NCBI RefSeq assembly: GCF_026790065.1
Contig: NZ_JALAMO010000005.1
Location: 298,140-362,139 of the forward strand
Direction: 5' to 3'
DNA: 64,000 nucleotides
DNA from: Bacillus sp. N13C7
GTDB taxonomy: Bacteria; Bacillota; Bacilli; Bacillales; Bacillaceae
In this document: piece by piece, positions 32,455-42,674 of the stretch
Layout: the number at the start of each line of letters is the position of its first letter
Numbering within the stretch: the stretch's first letter is position 1
Program-made: the position numbers and the translations under genes
Notes under the pieces: generated by a model
The model's input: the letters and a program-made list of their open reading frames with translations, nothing else
Database searches by the model: none
What the model was told of the DNA's origin: nothing

Positions 32455-33442
32455 CTTGTTCACCTCTTATGTCGTGATCTAAAATTTGCACTGCCTGTTT
32501 TCGATTCACCCGGCCGGCTTGTCCTAAAAATTTCGGCTTATCTCCGACCAATACAGTAAGAGGATCCGTGACTGATTTGTCCAAAGTTATGCAGTCTCCG
32601 ACTTCTAAACTTAAAAACTCTTCTATTGTCAGTTCAGATGTGCCGAGCTCGGCCACGACAGGTATTTGTGCTGTCATGATACGTTTTTCAAGCGACTTTG
32701 TTTCCTCAGGCTTTGGCTCATTTCTATCTGATTGCATCCAATAGTGGACTGAAAGCTTCGGTATGAGCGGCTCGAGGACGATATGCGGAATACAGAGATT
32801 AATGACACCGCTGATTTCACCGATTTGGGTATTGAGTGAGATGACCACGACTGTTTCATTAGGGGATACCATCTGAACGAATTGCGGGTTCACTTCAAAC
32901 TCAGTCATTTCCGGTTCAATATCAGCAATTGACTGCCAAGCTTCTTTATAATTCCCCAGTGCATTTTCAAATAAATTAGAAATGATTTTTGTTTCAATTT
33001 CTGTCAAGCTGTCCACCTTATTATGACTGATGCCAATACCGCCCATGACGCGATCCATCATCGTATAAGCAATCGTCGGGTTAACCTCCATCATAATTCT
33101 GCCTTCCATCGGATGGACATCAAACAGATTCAAAATCGTCATGTTCGGGATGGATCTGATAAATTCCTCATACGGGACCTGGTCAACAGAACTGACAGAT
33201 ATGTGAATATAGGTTCTGAGCTGAGCAGAAAAGTGAGTAGTAAGAAGTCTTGCAAAATTGTCATGAATTCTCGTTAAACTGCGGATCTGATCCTTAGAAA
33301 AACGCAGCGCACGTTTGAAATCATAGACCTTTACTTTCTTCTCCTTTTCTTCTTTTTTCAGCTCTTCAGCATCCATTTCACCAGTTGATATTGCAGAAAG
33401 CAGTGCATCTATTTCATTTTGGGAGAGAACTTCTCCTGACAT
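32444..33442 (-). CDS. fliM: Flagellar motor switch protein FliM
   Basis: C-ring subunit that receives CheY-P. The order is an N-terminal peptide (SQNEIDALLSAI), a CheC-like middle domain (about 45-230), and a C-terminal FliN-like domain (about 245-320). ATG at 33442 gives 332 residues and has GGAGG upstream. It overlaps fliY. Confidence 0.96.
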   Translation of the reverse strand: MSGEVLSQNEIDALLSAISTGEMDAEELKKEEKEKKVKVYDFKRALRFSKDQIRSLTRIHDNFARLLTTHFSAQLRTYIHISVSSVDQVPYEEFIRSIPNMTILNLFDVHPMEGRIMMEVNPTIAYTMMDRVMGGIGISHNKVDSLTEIETKIISNLFENALGNYKEAWQSIADIEPEMTEFEVNPQFVQMVSPNETVVVISLNTQIGEISGVINLCIPHIVLEPLIPKLSVHYWMQSDRNEPKPEETKSLEKRIMTAQIPVVAELGTSELTIEEFLSLEVGDCITLDKSVTDPLTVLVGDKPKFLGQAGRVNRKQAVQILDHDIRGEQDGE

Positions 33443-33475
33443 TTTCCTCACCTCCGTATTCTGTCAAATTATGCT

Positions 33476-33898
33476 TTATTGCAGATTAAAGGAGGTAATA
33501 TACACTTTTTCTACTTTTCCTTCTTGGAGGTAGCTATTTATTTTATCTTTTAGTTCCTTCTTAAAGGTTTCTTTTCCCTTGTCTCCCTCAATCTCATCAG
33601 CATTCGTATCTGCCAGCAGTGATATTACTGCATCCTTCACTTGGAAGTCACGTTTCTCAAGCTCTTCTTTTGATTTATCAGAATCAGTTTCAAGTTTAAT
33701 AGCAAGACGGATAATATTATCAGACTTTAAATTTGTTGTGATCTCTTCTACATCAACAGAAGATGCAACGATTTCATCAATACTTTTTTTCGCTTCACTT
33801 TTTTCGGACTTACCGCCTAGAACAAAATAAGCCGCAGCACCGAGAGCACCAATTATGATAAGAATAATTAGTAAAATGATCATTAATTTTTTCTTCAT
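33476..33898 (-). CDS. fliL: Flagellar basal body-associated protein FliL
   Basis: Stator-supporting protein next to MotAB. The 140-residue protein has one N-terminal membrane helix (about 5-27) and a stomatin-like external domain. It overlaps swrD by four bases. Confidence 0.95.
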   Translation of the reverse strand: MKKKLMIILLIILIIIGALGAAAYFVLGGKSEKSEAKKSIDEIVASSVDVEEITTNLKSDNIIRLAIKLETDSDKSKEELEKRDFQVKDAVISLLADTNADEIEGDKGKETFKKELKDKINSYLQEGKVEKVYITSFNLQ

Positions 33899-34110
33899 TC
33901 CGGTTCCTCTATTCCTTGATCCATTGAAAATATTTGTATGTTTCGGTAGAAAGATGCGATCCTTTCCAGAACAGCTTCTTCATCTTCTTTTACTACAAAC
34001 TTCTTACCATTTGACAGAGTGATTGTAGTATCCGGAAAGCATTCAATCTGTTCAATAAATAGCGCATTCAGTGTAAAGGGCTGCCCATTCAAACGGGTTA
34101 CTTTAATCAT
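33895..34110 (-). CDS. swrD: SwrD, FlbD-family motility protein
   Basis: A 71-residue protein with the FlbD signature (MIKVTRLNG at the N-terminus). In B. subtilis it increases flagellar torque and is needed for swarming. It lies between flgE and fliL. ATG follows a purine-rich site. Confidence 0.92.
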   Translation of the reverse strand: MIKVTRLNGQPFTLNALFIEQIECFPDTTITLSNGKKFVVKEDEEAVLERIASFYRNIQIFSMDQGIEEPE

Positions 34111-34149
34111 AAAACAGCGGAGAAGCGATTACTCGCCTCCCCTCCCTCC

Positions 34150-34944
34150 TTAACGTTTAAGGTTAACCAGTTCTTGAAGGATTTCATCAGATGTTGTAAT
34201 AATTTTCGAGTTTGATTGGAATCCGCGCTGGGCAACGATCATTTCAGTAAATTCGTCAGTTAAATCAACGTTAGACATTTCGAGAAACCCTGATTTAAGG
34301 GAACCTGTACCCCCATCACCAGGCTGGTTAGCTGCACTCGCCGTTCCAGAGTTTAAAGATTCTCGATACAAGTTATTTCCGATTTTATCCAAACCGTCAC
34401 TGTTTGCAAATGTAACAATCCCGATTTGCCCGCCGTCTTGAGTCTTACCGCCTGCATCAACGATTGATACCTTTCCATCAGAACCAATGCTGAAGCTTTG
34501 TGCATCAGTAGGAATTTGAATTGTGCCCCCAGTCATATTTAACACATGGTAGCCATCACCGGTAACCAGTGTTCCGGTATTATCTAAATAGAAGTTTCCT
34601 GCTCTTGTATAAGCCGTTCCGTCGCCTGTATCAATTCTAAAGTAACCGTCTCCGTCAATCGCTAAATCAAGTGTTCTTCCTGTGTTTTGTGTCGCACTTG
34701 TTGAATGAATTGTATCAATTGTGCCAGAAGATGAACCTAAACCGATTTGCTTAGAGTTCGTACCTCCAATTGCCCCTCCAGCCGCAGAACCGCCGGCAAT
34801 CGTTTGGCTTACCATATCTTTAAAGGTAACACGGCTCTTTTTGAAACCAACTGTATTCACATTGGCAATGTTGTTACCAATAACGTCAAGCTTTGTTTGA
34901 AAGTTTTTCATACCGCTGATTCCAGAATAAAGTGAACGTAACAT
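34150..34944 (-). CDS. flgE: Flagellar hook protein FlgE
   Basis: Hook subunit; in B. subtilis it was first called flgG. The 264-residue protein has the rod/hook N-terminal motif (SGISGMKNFQTKLDVIGNNIAN), the flg_bbr SRV/KGYF-like segment (GDGYFRI), and the C-terminal coiled-coil motif ending NSKIITTSDEILQELVNL. It is short for a hook protein because the outer domain is small. It follows flgD, the hook cap gene. Confidence 0.93.
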   Translation of the reverse strand: MLRSLYSGISGMKNFQTKLDVIGNNIANVNTVGFKKSRVTFKDMVSQTIAGGSAAGGAIGGTNSKQIGLGSSSGTIDTIHSTSATQNTGRTLDLAIDGDGYFRIDTGDGTAYTRAGNFYLDNTGTLVTGDGYHVLNMTGGTIQIPTDAQSFSIGSDGKVSIVDAGGKTQDGGQIGIVTFANSDGLDKIGNNLYRESLNSGTASAANQPGDGGTGSLKSGFLEMSNVDLTDEFTEMIVAQRGFQSNSKIITTSDEILQELVNLKR

Positions 34945-34964
34945 AATGTATTCCTCCAGATTTT

Positions 34965-35387
34965 TTATTTAGAAGATTGTTCTACAGACAACACATGCGA
35001 CGGACTGATTTCAGTACCATCACTTAGAACGAGATAATATTTTCCTTTTGACTGCTTTACTGAGCTTACCGTGCCTGTTTTTTCTGTTGCACCTCCGTCA
35101 GCAGTCCAAGAAACTTCTTTGCCCATCCAGTCTAGGTATGTGGTAAACGGATCTTGTTTTTCGACGAATTGAGTCATTGTAGTGTTCAGATTCATCATTT
35201 GCTCCAGACTCGAAAAAGTCGCCATCTGACTGATAAATTCTTTATCATCAACCGGGTTGAGCGGATCTTGGTTTTGGACTTGGGTCATTAATATTTTTAA
35301 AAACTCATCTTTCCCCAAGCTGCTGTTGTTAGTCGACACAGTGTTCGTTTTTTCAGGCAGTTTATATTCTGAACTTATAGAAGTCAT
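34965..35387 (-). CDS. flgD: Flagellar hook cap protein FlgD
   Basis: Scaffold for hook assembly. The 140-residue protein has the family motif DEFLKILMTQVQNQDPLNP near residues 26-44 and a short C-terminal domain. ATG overlaps the fliK stop by four bases. Confidence 0.95.
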   Translation of the reverse strand: MTSISSEYKLPEKTNTVSTNNSSLGKDEFLKILMTQVQNQDPLNPVDDKEFISQMATFSSLEQMMNLNTTMTQFVEKQDPFTTYLDWMGKEVSWTADGGATEKTGTVSSVKQSKGKYYLVLSDGTEISPSHVLSVEQSSK

Positions 35388-36847
35388 TCTTCTTCCTCCA
35401 TTTCAACCATCGACACTTCATCGAGCAGATCGTCAAAATCAGTTGATTGTTTTTTCTGTCTTTGCTGTTTCTGCCCCTCTTGCTGCTGTTTCTGTTCATC
35501 TGAGAGCTGGCCGTATATCGGCTGATCTGCGCTCTGAACCGGGAGAGTAAAACGGTCAATTTGGACAGCCATATTCGGCAATGATTGCTTGAGCTGAGGA
35601 AGATGCTGTTCAAGCAGTTCTTTTGCTGATTGGCTAGATGCAATAATTTTACTCTGGAACATCCCATTTTCATTTGTCAGCTTGATCGTGACAAATCCTA
35701 AATGTTCGGGGTTCAGCCGAATGGTGAAACTTCCCGTCGATCTGCCGAAAGGCGTATATTTCATCTGCTTCCACGCATTGATCACTTGATCAGCCACCGT
35801 TTTGGTTTCTGCGGTCGGTAAATCTGATGAGAGCTGATGCAGATCAAATGTTTGAACTCCTCCAATGCCCCGATACCCTGAAAAGAGCATGTGGAGCCCT
35901 GATTTACTATCTACAGGCTGAATACTTCCTGATACATCCAAAGCACGTTTGCTGGATGAACTTTGCGGGAGCGGTGCGAGGACACGCTTTCCAAAGTCTT
36001 GCGATGATTCGGATGATTTCGTTAACAAGAAAGCTTTCAGCTGACTTTCTGCTACATTCCATTCTTTAGTCCCTTTTTGAGGAAGCATAGACATTTGTTC
36101 CATTAAGCTTTGAAAGCTTTTCAGCTCTGACGCTGTCATCGAGTAAAGTTTTGAGCTCGATTCATCTTTAGTGAATATTTGCTGTTTAAGATCCTGAATA
36201 AGCTGCTGAGATACGCCTTTTTTTTCAAGAGAAGAAAGAAATTGATCTCCATTCTGATAAACAACATGAGCTTCATTGCCATTCCCGCGTTCAGCCAGCT
36301 TATTCCCTTCCAGCAGCTGACTAATGAACACCTGGAGAACGATAAGTTCTTTCTTGTCCTCAGATCCTTCATTCTCTTGATTTGATTGCTCTGTATCAGA
36401 CTTCAGTTCTCCATTAGTGTCAGCAGCAGAATCATTGGCATCCAGGGCTGTTTTACCTTCTGAAATGATTTTCCCTGCTTCTGAAAGTAATTCATCCGTC
36501 CCGCCGGACATTTTTAGTTCAACTGTCTGCAACAAGTTCTCCAGCATTTGCTGAGCAGTTGTATCCAACTGCATTCCTGTTAGTTTGCTTAATGTTTGCA
36601 GAAGTTCAGCGTGTTGTTTGTCCTGATCCTCGGGACTTGCTTTTAGCCAATCACTGATCTTTTTAAGCGAATCTGCCAAAAGCTGGTCGCTGGAATTAGG
36701 AGTTCCCTTTCCTTCTTCTGAGATTTCCTTCAATCCAGCCTCAGACATCAGCCAGTTTTGAAAAACTCCCTGGTTATTTTTCAGGCTTTTAGCCGCAGGT
36801 CCCGCTGTGGTTTGCAGCAAAGGTCCCGCCAATTCAAGCAGCTTCAC
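35384..36847 (-). CDS. fliK: Flagellar hook-length control protein FliK
   Basis: Molecular ruler that switches FlhB specificity when the hook is complete. The long low-complexity N-terminal region (1-330) is rich in Ser, Lys, Gln and Leu. The conserved C-terminal domain (about 365-445; RLNPEHLGFVTIKL) binds FlhB. A Gln/Lys-rich segment and acidic tail follow. 487 residues. Confidence 0.95.
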   Translation of the reverse strand: MKLLELAGPLLQTTAGPAAKSLKNNQGVFQNWLMSEAGLKEISEEGKGTPNSSDQLLADSLKKISDWLKASPEDQDKQHAELLQTLSKLTGMQLDTTAQQMLENLLQTVELKMSGGTDELLSEAGKIISEGKTALDANDSAADTNGELKSDTEQSNQENEGSEDKKELIVLQVFISQLLEGNKLAERGNGNEAHVVYQNGDQFLSSLEKKGVSQQLIQDLKQQIFTKDESSSKLYSMTASELKSFQSLMEQMSMLPQKGTKEWNVAESQLKAFLLTKSSESSQDFGKRVLAPLPQSSSSKRALDVSGSIQPVDSKSGLHMLFSGYRGIGGVQTFDLHQLSSDLPTAETKTVADQVINAWKQMKYTPFGRSTGSFTIRLNPEHLGFVTIKLTNENGMFQSKIIASSQSAKELLEQHLPQLKQSLPNMAVQIDRFTLPVQSADQPIYGQLSDEQKQQQEGQKQQRQKKQSTDFDDLLDEVSMVEMEEEE

Positions 36848-36859
36848 CTTTAATTCCCC

Positions 36860-37474
36860 CTATTCTTGGCTGGCAGCAATTTTTTCTGTATAGGTTGCCG
36901 CTTGCTCAGGAGTCATTTTCGCCAATATGTCAGCAAGCTGCTTTTTGCTTAGACCATTCAATATTTTCAGCGCTTCTTGCTCCTTTAATTGGGTAATAAT
37001 TTTAGCAGCCTTTCCGCTGTCCATGCTTTTATAAACACTAATCACTTTGTCATCCTTAGAAGATGAATTCGAACCTGATGTTCCTTCATTATTATTTTCT
37101 GACGACTTTTTTTGATCTTCCGCCGTCTTTTCCAGTGAGCGGATCTTTTGGTTGAGCCTGTCGATTTCAGATTTACTCGTCTCTAAATCTTTATTCAATA
37201 TACTGATTTCACTTTTTTGATTCTTAATCGTCTTTTCGAGAGCTGCTGTATTACTGCTATCCTTACTTGATGCTGTGTCTTTAGTATTTTCGGCTTCAGG
37301 AACCAATTCTTTAAGAACCGGCGTTTTTGCCGCAGCTTCCTGTATCGGCTTTAAGACATTGACACCAGCAGCCCAAAGAACAATCCCCCCTGCGATGAAA
37401 AGAAACATCAGCGGGAGGATAACGATAAGCAAAACCGAACGGAACTTACCTGATTCTTTCTTTTTGCCGGACAT
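36860..37474 (-). CDS. ylxF: MotE-family membrane protein YlxF
   Basis: A 204-residue protein of unsettled function in the fla/che operon. One membrane helix (about 13-35) is followed by a Ser/Lys-rich coiled coil (about 65-130) and a MotE/MgtE-N-like helical domain (IITQLKEQEALKILNGL, then LADILAKMTPEQAATY). Related MotE proteins chaperone stator or flagellar parts, so a similar role is possible. It lies between fliJ and fliK. Confidence 0.9.
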   Translation of the reverse strand: MSGKKKESGKFRSVLLIVILPLMFLFIAGGIVLWAAGVNVLKPIQEAAAKTPVLKELVPEAENTKDTASSKDSSNTAALEKTIKNQKSEISILNKDLETSKSEIDRLNQKIRSLEKTAEDQKKSSENNNEGTSGSNSSSKDDKVISVYKSMDSGKAAKIITQLKEQEALKILNGLSKKQLADILAKMTPEQAATYTEKIAASQE

Positions 37475-37485
37475 TACATTCGCTC

Positions 37486-37929
37486 CTAATGGCCTTGAAT
37501 CATAAACTGCTTGATCGAAATATCGTCCATTTCTTTCATCTCTGCAGCTTTGTCTTCAAGAGCAAACATTTTAAACTGTTTTTCACGCATTTTTTCAAAC
37601 TTTTTCACTTCTATATTTTTCTCTGTTAAAATTTCTTGTTTTTGATTCATTTGATTTCTTTTCATCATGACAAGTTTTTGATAGTGATAAATCGTATTAT
37701 CAAGGTTTGAGACAAATTGCTGGTAATGCCTCATTTCCTGTACACTCATGCCGCTTTTTAATTTCTTTTCCTTATTTTGTTCAAGCAATTCCTTCTTGCT
37801 CATATTCTCATATAATTTTTCAGCAACATTTTCAAATTCAGAAACTGATTGCTGATACTCTGATAAGGATTGATCTTTCTCATTTTCTTTTAGTTCCAGC
37901 AGCTTTTGGAATCTAAATTGATAGGCCAC
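37486..37929 (-). CDS. fliJ: Flagellar export protein FliJ
   Basis: Coiled-coil stalk of the export ATPase, linking FliI to FlhA. All 147 residues are predicted helical and charged, with the typical N-terminus FRFQKLLELKE. It follows fliI by two bases. Confidence 0.94.
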   Translation of the reverse strand: MAYQFRFQKLLELKENEKDQSLSEYQQSVSEFENVAEKLYENMSKKELLEQNKEKKLKSGMSVQEMRHYQQFVSNLDNTIYHYQKLVMMKRNQMNQKQEILTEKNIEVKKFEKMREKQFKMFALEDKAAEMKEMDDISIKQFMIQGH

Positions 37930-37931
37930 GT

Positions 37932-39248
37932 TTATTCCTCATTTCCTGTCAAACTAGTTAATGCCGCAATGCTTTCTTCCAATAATGCTGATTCGTCCGT
38001 TCCCTGTTTTAAAAATTGAATAAGCTGCGGGTAAAATTGTATCGCTTCATCAATTTCCCTGGAGGATCCTCTTTTGTAAGCTCCAATATTAATGAGATCT
38101 TCTGAATTTTGATATGTCGATAGAAGTTCACGGAATTTATTTGCTGCGTCTAGGTGTTGTTTTGTCGATATGTTTGACATCACCCTGCTGATGCTTTTCA
38201 GCACATTAACTGCAGGAAACTGGCCTTTGTTGGCAAGCGCCCTGTCCAATACAATATGTCCGTCTAAAATACCGCGAACAGTGTCAGCAATCGGCTCATT
38301 CATGTCATCCCCGTCTACCAATACCGTATAAAACGCTGTAATGGTTCCGTATTCATTTGCACCCGTTCGTTCTAATAAACGAGGTAAAATAGCGAACACA
38401 GAAGGTGTATAGCCTTTTGTCGTCGGTGGTTCTCCGGCAGCCAGCCCAATTTCACGCTGCGCCATTGCCACCCTTGTAACAGAGTCCATCATAAACATGA
38501 CATTTTGGCCTTTATCGCGGAAATACTCAGCAATAGCTGTCGCTGTATATGCCGCTTTCAATCTCATTAATGCTGGCTGATCTGAGGTGGCCACAACTAC
38601 AATCGATCGTTTCAGCCCTTCTTCTCCCAGATCTTTTTCAATAAATTCACGAACCTCACGTCCGCGTTCCCCGACAAGTGCAATGACGTTTAAGTCAGCC
38701 TCTGTCTGCTTGGCGATCATCCCCATTAATGTGCTTTTACCGACACCGCTCCCAGCAAAAATCCCTATCCGCTGGCCTTTACCGACTGTCAGCAAGCTAT
38801 CGATTGATCTGACCCCGATACCCATCTTTTCCCGGATAGGCGGCCGTTTCATCGGGTTGGGAGGTGATTGCTCTGTCGATACAGGCGATAGCCCTTTCGG
38901 CAGCAGTTTTCCGTCAAGCGGCTCACCAAAAGCATCAATGACCTGTCCAATCAGTCCAGCTCCCACTTTAACCCGAAGAGATTCACCAGTGGCTTCTACA
39001 ATACTGCCGGGCGCAATGCTTGCAGCCTCTAAGTAAGGCATAAGCAAAATATTTTCTTCCTGGAAGCCGACAACCTCAGCTTTAATGACTTTACCGGATT
39101 GCCCTTTTGCATAAATCAGGCACACGTCGCCAATTGAGCTAGCAGGCCCTTTTGATTCAATCATCAGGCCGATCACCCGTTTCACTTTTCCGTATCGTTT
39201 ATACGAGTCCGTTATTTCTATACAATCGATCAGACTCTGTGTCTTCAT
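37932..39248 (-). CDS. fliI: Flagellum-specific ATPase FliI
   Basis: Hexameric ATPase related to F1-beta that powers export. The 438-residue protein has Walker A GSGVGKST at 166-173, Walker B in VMFMMDSVTR, and the family signature around PSVFAILPRLLERTG. The start overlaps the fliH stop by four bases. Confidence 0.97.
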   Translation of the reverse strand: MKTQSLIDCIEITDSYKRYGKVKRVIGLMIESKGPASSIGDVCLIYAKGQSGKVIKAEVVGFQEENILLMPYLEAASIAPGSIVEATGESLRVKVGAGLIGQVIDAFGEPLDGKLLPKGLSPVSTEQSPPNPMKRPPIREKMGIGVRSIDSLLTVGKGQRIGIFAGSGVGKSTLMGMIAKQTEADLNVIALVGERGREVREFIEKDLGEEGLKRSIVVVATSDQPALMRLKAAYTATAIAEYFRDKGQNVMFMMDSVTRVAMAQREIGLAAGEPPTTKGYTPSVFAILPRLLERTGANEYGTITAFYTVLVDGDDMNEPIADTVRGILDGHIVLDRALANKGQFPAVNVLKSISRVMSNISTKQHLDAANKFRELLSTYQNSEDLINIGAYKRGSSREIDEAIQFYPQLIQFLKQGTDESALLEESIAALTSLTGNEE

Positions 39249-39997
39249 TCAGCTGCACCCGCTTCCAGCGCTGTCAGAAGTTTATCTTTCAATTGCATTA
39301 ATTGAGTGTCTACGCTGGCATCTACTCTGCCAAAAGGAGTTTCTACATAACAGGATCCTTTTTGAGCTTTTTCATCAGCATATATGCCAAGCCGGCATTC
39401 TTTATAAAGAAGCTGCAGGATTTCATCTTTTTGCTGATAAACCGTCTCGTAGTAATATGGATCCACATATATTGATATATCGTCATATTCCTTTACTTCG
39501 TTTACAACCTCTTTCACCAGCAGGAGAAACGCCTCTTTATCATCAGATTTTTGCTGCCATACTTTTTTAGCCAGTGCAACGGCAAGCTCAACGATTTCTT
39601 CAGAAGCATCTTCAAGCTTATCCTCAACAGCTTTTCTGGACATTTTAGTTATGCTGTTCGCTTGGTCGATCAGCTCAGCATACTGCTGAAGCGCCTCTGC
39701 TTTGCCTAATGCCACACCTTGTTCAAAGCCCTCAGCTTTTGCTTCCTCGATAAGCTTTTGTTTTTCAGCAGCCCATTCATTTTTTTCCTGTTCAATTTGG
39801 CGGCGAATATTTTCTATATGGCTGTTGGCCTGCTGAGAAATCCGGTCAGCTTCTTCTTTCACTCTGGCCATAAGCGCTTCTGGCTGCTCTTCGGCCTGCA
39901 AAAGGTGAGAATGCTCGATACGCACCTCTTGTATAGAGAGTTTTCTTCTTTCCTTTTGTGGAGAAAAAGATGATTCTTGTTTAATGATATTAGACAA
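39245..39997 (-). CDS. fliH: Flagellar export ATPase regulator FliH
   Basis: Peripheral stalk that tethers FliI to the C-ring. The 250-residue protein has a long central coiled coil (about 45-130) and a C-terminal domain related to V/F-ATPase E subunits. The chosen start is TTG at 39995-39997, about nine bases after GGAGGGG and overlapping the fliG stop; a later internal ATG is less well placed. Confidence 0.92.
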   Translation of the reverse strand: MSNIIKQESSFSPQKERRKLSIQEVRIEHSHLLQAEEQPEALMARVKEEADRISQQANSHIENIRRQIEQEKNEWAAEKQKLIEEAKAEGFEQGVALGKAEALQQYAELIDQANSITKMSRKAVEDKLEDASEEIVELAVALAKKVWQQKSDDKEAFLLLVKEVVNEVKEYDDISIYVDPYYYETVYQQKDEILQLLYKECRLGIYADEKAQKGSCYVETPFGRVDASVDTQLMQLKDKLLTALEAGAAE

Positions 39998-41006
39998 TAA
40001 TATCGTCCCCTCCGCCTCTTGCTATTACAATTTCACCGGCTTCTTCAAGCTTTCTGACGATGCTTACAATCCTTGATTGAGCCTCTTCTACATCTTTCAA
40101 ACGTACAGGGCCCATAAATTCCATTTCTTCTTTGAAGGTTTCAACCATACGCTGGGACATATTGCTGAATACAATTTCTTTGACTTCCTCGCTCGCAACC
40201 TTTAATGAAAGGAGCAGATCGTCGTTCTCAACATCGCGAATGACTCTCTGAATGGCGCGGTTATCAAGTGTAACAATGTCTTCAAAGACAAACATACGCT
40301 TTTTAATTTCTTCAGCAAGATCGGGATCCTGAATTTCCAATGAATCCAAGATCGTCTTCTCTGTTCCTCTGTCTACCCCGTTTAACACTTCCACAACAGC
40401 TTCAATTCCGCCTGTTTGTGTATAATCCTGAGTAAATGCAGAAGATAATTTTTGTTCAAGAATCCGTTCCACCTCATTAATAATTTCTGGTGACGTTCTG
40501 TCCATGACCGCAATTCTTCTCGCGACCTCAGCCTGCACTTCAGGATTCAGCTCCGATAAAATTTGCCCAGCTTGCACAGGATCTAAATAAGACAAGATTA
40601 AAGCCATCGTCTGCGGATGCTCTTGCTGTATAAAATTCAAAATTTGTTCAGGCTCTGCTTTTCTGGCAAAATCAAACGGTTTAACCTGTAAAGAAGAAGT
40701 CAGCCTGTTTAAAATGTTTTCCGCCTTGTCCTCACCAAGCGCCTTCTCAAGAACTTGTCTCGCATAGCTTAGACCGCCTTGAGAAATATAATCTTGCGCA
40801 ATGGCTATATTATGAAATTCTTCTATAATTTCATCCTTTTTTTGATGATCGACACTTCGAACACCTGATATTTCCAGGGTAAGCCTTTCAATTTCTTCAT
40901 CGGTTAAGTGCTTATATACAGAAGCTGACACGTCTAACCCCAAGGAAATCATGAGAATGGCTGCTTTTTGTTTTCCTGTAAGCTTATCTTGATCACGTCT
41001 CGCCAT
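39990..41006 (-). CDS. fliG: Flagellar motor switch protein FliG
   Basis: Torque-generating C-ring subunit contacting the stator. The 338-residue protein has the EHPQT motif of the middle domain near residue 128, and the C-terminal charged helix with FVFEDIVTLDNRAIQRV. It lies 12 bases after fliF. Confidence 0.97.
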   Translation of the reverse strand: MARRDQDKLTGKQKAAILMISLGLDVSASVYKHLTDEEIERLTLEISGVRSVDHQKKDEIIEEFHNIAIAQDYISQGGLSYARQVLEKALGEDKAENILNRLTSSLQVKPFDFARKAEPEQILNFIQQEHPQTMALILSYLDPVQAGQILSELNPEVQAEVARRIAVMDRTSPEIINEVERILEQKLSSAFTQDYTQTGGIEAVVEVLNGVDRGTEKTILDSLEIQDPDLAEEIKKRMFVFEDIVTLDNRAIQRVIRDVENDDLLLSLKVASEEVKEIVFSNMSQRMVETFKEEMEFMGPVRLKDVEEAQSRIVSIVRKLEEAGEIVIARGGGDDIIV

Positions 41007-41018
41007 TTCTAATTCCTC

Positions 41019-42629
41019 CTAATCCTCGGCCAGCCAGCTTCTCAGCAGTTTTGCAAAATCTTCCGGCTTGTCTTTCGCCATCTTTTCAAGCTGTTTTCGT
41101 CTGACTGTTTCCGCTGTTTCATTTTCCTCTTCGTTGATATCAGGCAGATTAATCGGTTCTTGAGGAACCTCATATTCATACTCCTCATATTCATCCTCTT
41201 GCGCTCGTTTCTTTCTGACAAGCATAATAATGAGAACGATGATCGCTGCGATTAAAACACCGCCTACGATATATGCCCATAGCGGGATACCAGATGATTT
41301 CTCCGTATTTGTATCCAAATTGACTTTTCCGTCAAACGGCTGAACGGAGACCACAATTTTATTATTAATATCTTGATCAGAAAGGTTCTGGTTTTGTGTT
41401 GCGTCCTTATCCAGTGATGTTCTGACAACAGTTGAAAGGATTTTTTGTATATCATCCTGTCTTTCAGTTGATAGCGACGCTGTGTTTTTGGCATCAGGCG
41501 GCTCTACCATGACTTGAATCCCCAAATCTCTGATTTTATATGGGCTTTCAGCGATTTCTTTATGGATTCTGTTCACTTCATAATTGATTTTATTACTGCT
41601 TTTTTCGTAGTTCCCACTTTCGGTATTTTCACCGTCAGCTTGATAATTAGTTACATCCTCGTCCCCGGTTCCGGCGGTTCCGCCATTGGCTGCACCGTCA
41701 CCCTGGTATGTTTCAGATACCTTTTCCGCGCTGACTGCAATGCCTTCCATGTTTTCTTTATCAACAGGTTCGACTATATCTTCTGTACGATTTTCTTTCG
41801 TGAAATCAATGTCCGCTGTAACGGAGACAACGACTTTATCTTGTCCCATCATCGTTCCAAGCAGTGACTGAACATGTTTTTGAATGTCTTTTTCAACTTG
41901 GGACTTAATTCCCTGCTGTGAAGAATAACTATCCGCGTAGGACCCTGCATCGCTGTCTGATTTGTCGTAGTATGTAGAATTTTGGTCCATGATGACAATG
42001 TTATCTTCTTTTAAGTTCGGCACACTTTTCGATACCAGATGATACAATCCGTTGATCTGGCTTTGATCAAGTGTATAGCCCGGCTGAATCTGCAGAACGA
42101 TTGATGCAGATGCTGCAGATTGCTCCTCACCGACAAACACAGCGTCTTTCGGGAGGTTAATCATTACTTTTGAATTTTTGATACCGTCCATTTCATTGAT
42201 CAAATTTGACAGTTCTGTCTGTGTGGCTTTCACTTTCACCATATCAAACTCATTGTCTGTCAAACCAAACCCGGCATTTTGCCCAAAAAATGAATAGTCA
42301 ATCGATCCGGTTTTAGGCAGTCCTTCCGCAGCCAGCTGGACTTTCAATGAATCAACCTGGTCCTCCGGAACGCTAATCACTGTACCGCCATTCGAAAGTT
42401 CGTTCGGCACTTTTTTCGCATCCAGCTCTTCTTTGATTTTGCCTGCTTCTTCGGCAGACAAATCTTTGTACAGCGGCGCCATTTTTGTGCTTGAAGCAAA
42501 AACGCTAATAATAATTCCAAGAATAATAACTGCCGCTAAAGCACTAACCATTAAAATCTTTTGTGATTTAGATCTGTTTTTCCAAAACTCACTCGTTTTG
42601 TTTTTCATTTGCATTAGAGTACGATTCAT
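41019..42629 (-). CDS. fliF: Flagellar MS-ring protein FliF
   Basis: Base of the flagellum and housing of the export gate. Two membrane helices (about 24-45 and 440-463) flank ring-building motifs similar to secretion ring proteins, plus a Ser/Gly/Asp-rich variable middle. The acidic C-terminal tail (EYEEYEYEVPQ) ends in the FliG-binding segment. 536 residues. Confidence 0.97.
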   Translation of the reverse strand: MNRTLMQMKNKTSEFWKNRSKSQKILMVSALAAVIILGIIISVFASSTKMAPLYKDLSAEEAGKIKEELDAKKVPNELSNGGTVISVPEDQVDSLKVQLAAEGLPKTGSIDYSFFGQNAGFGLTDNEFDMVKVKATQTELSNLINEMDGIKNSKVMINLPKDAVFVGEEQSAASASIVLQIQPGYTLDQSQINGLYHLVSKSVPNLKEDNIVIMDQNSTYYDKSDSDAGSYADSYSSQQGIKSQVEKDIQKHVQSLLGTMMGQDKVVVSVTADIDFTKENRTEDIVEPVDKENMEGIAVSAEKVSETYQGDGAANGGTAGTGDEDVTNYQADGENTESGNYEKSSNKINYEVNRIHKEIAESPYKIRDLGIQVMVEPPDAKNTASLSTERQDDIQKILSTVVRTSLDKDATQNQNLSDQDINNKIVVSVQPFDGKVNLDTNTEKSSGIPLWAYIVGGVLIAAIIVLIIMLVRKKRAQEDEYEEYEYEVPQEPINLPDINEEENETAETVRRKQLEKMAKDKPEDFAKLLRSWLAED

Positions 42630-42674
42630 GTTAACCCCCGGTCATTCCACTCTTTCTCTTAATCGTCAGACCCC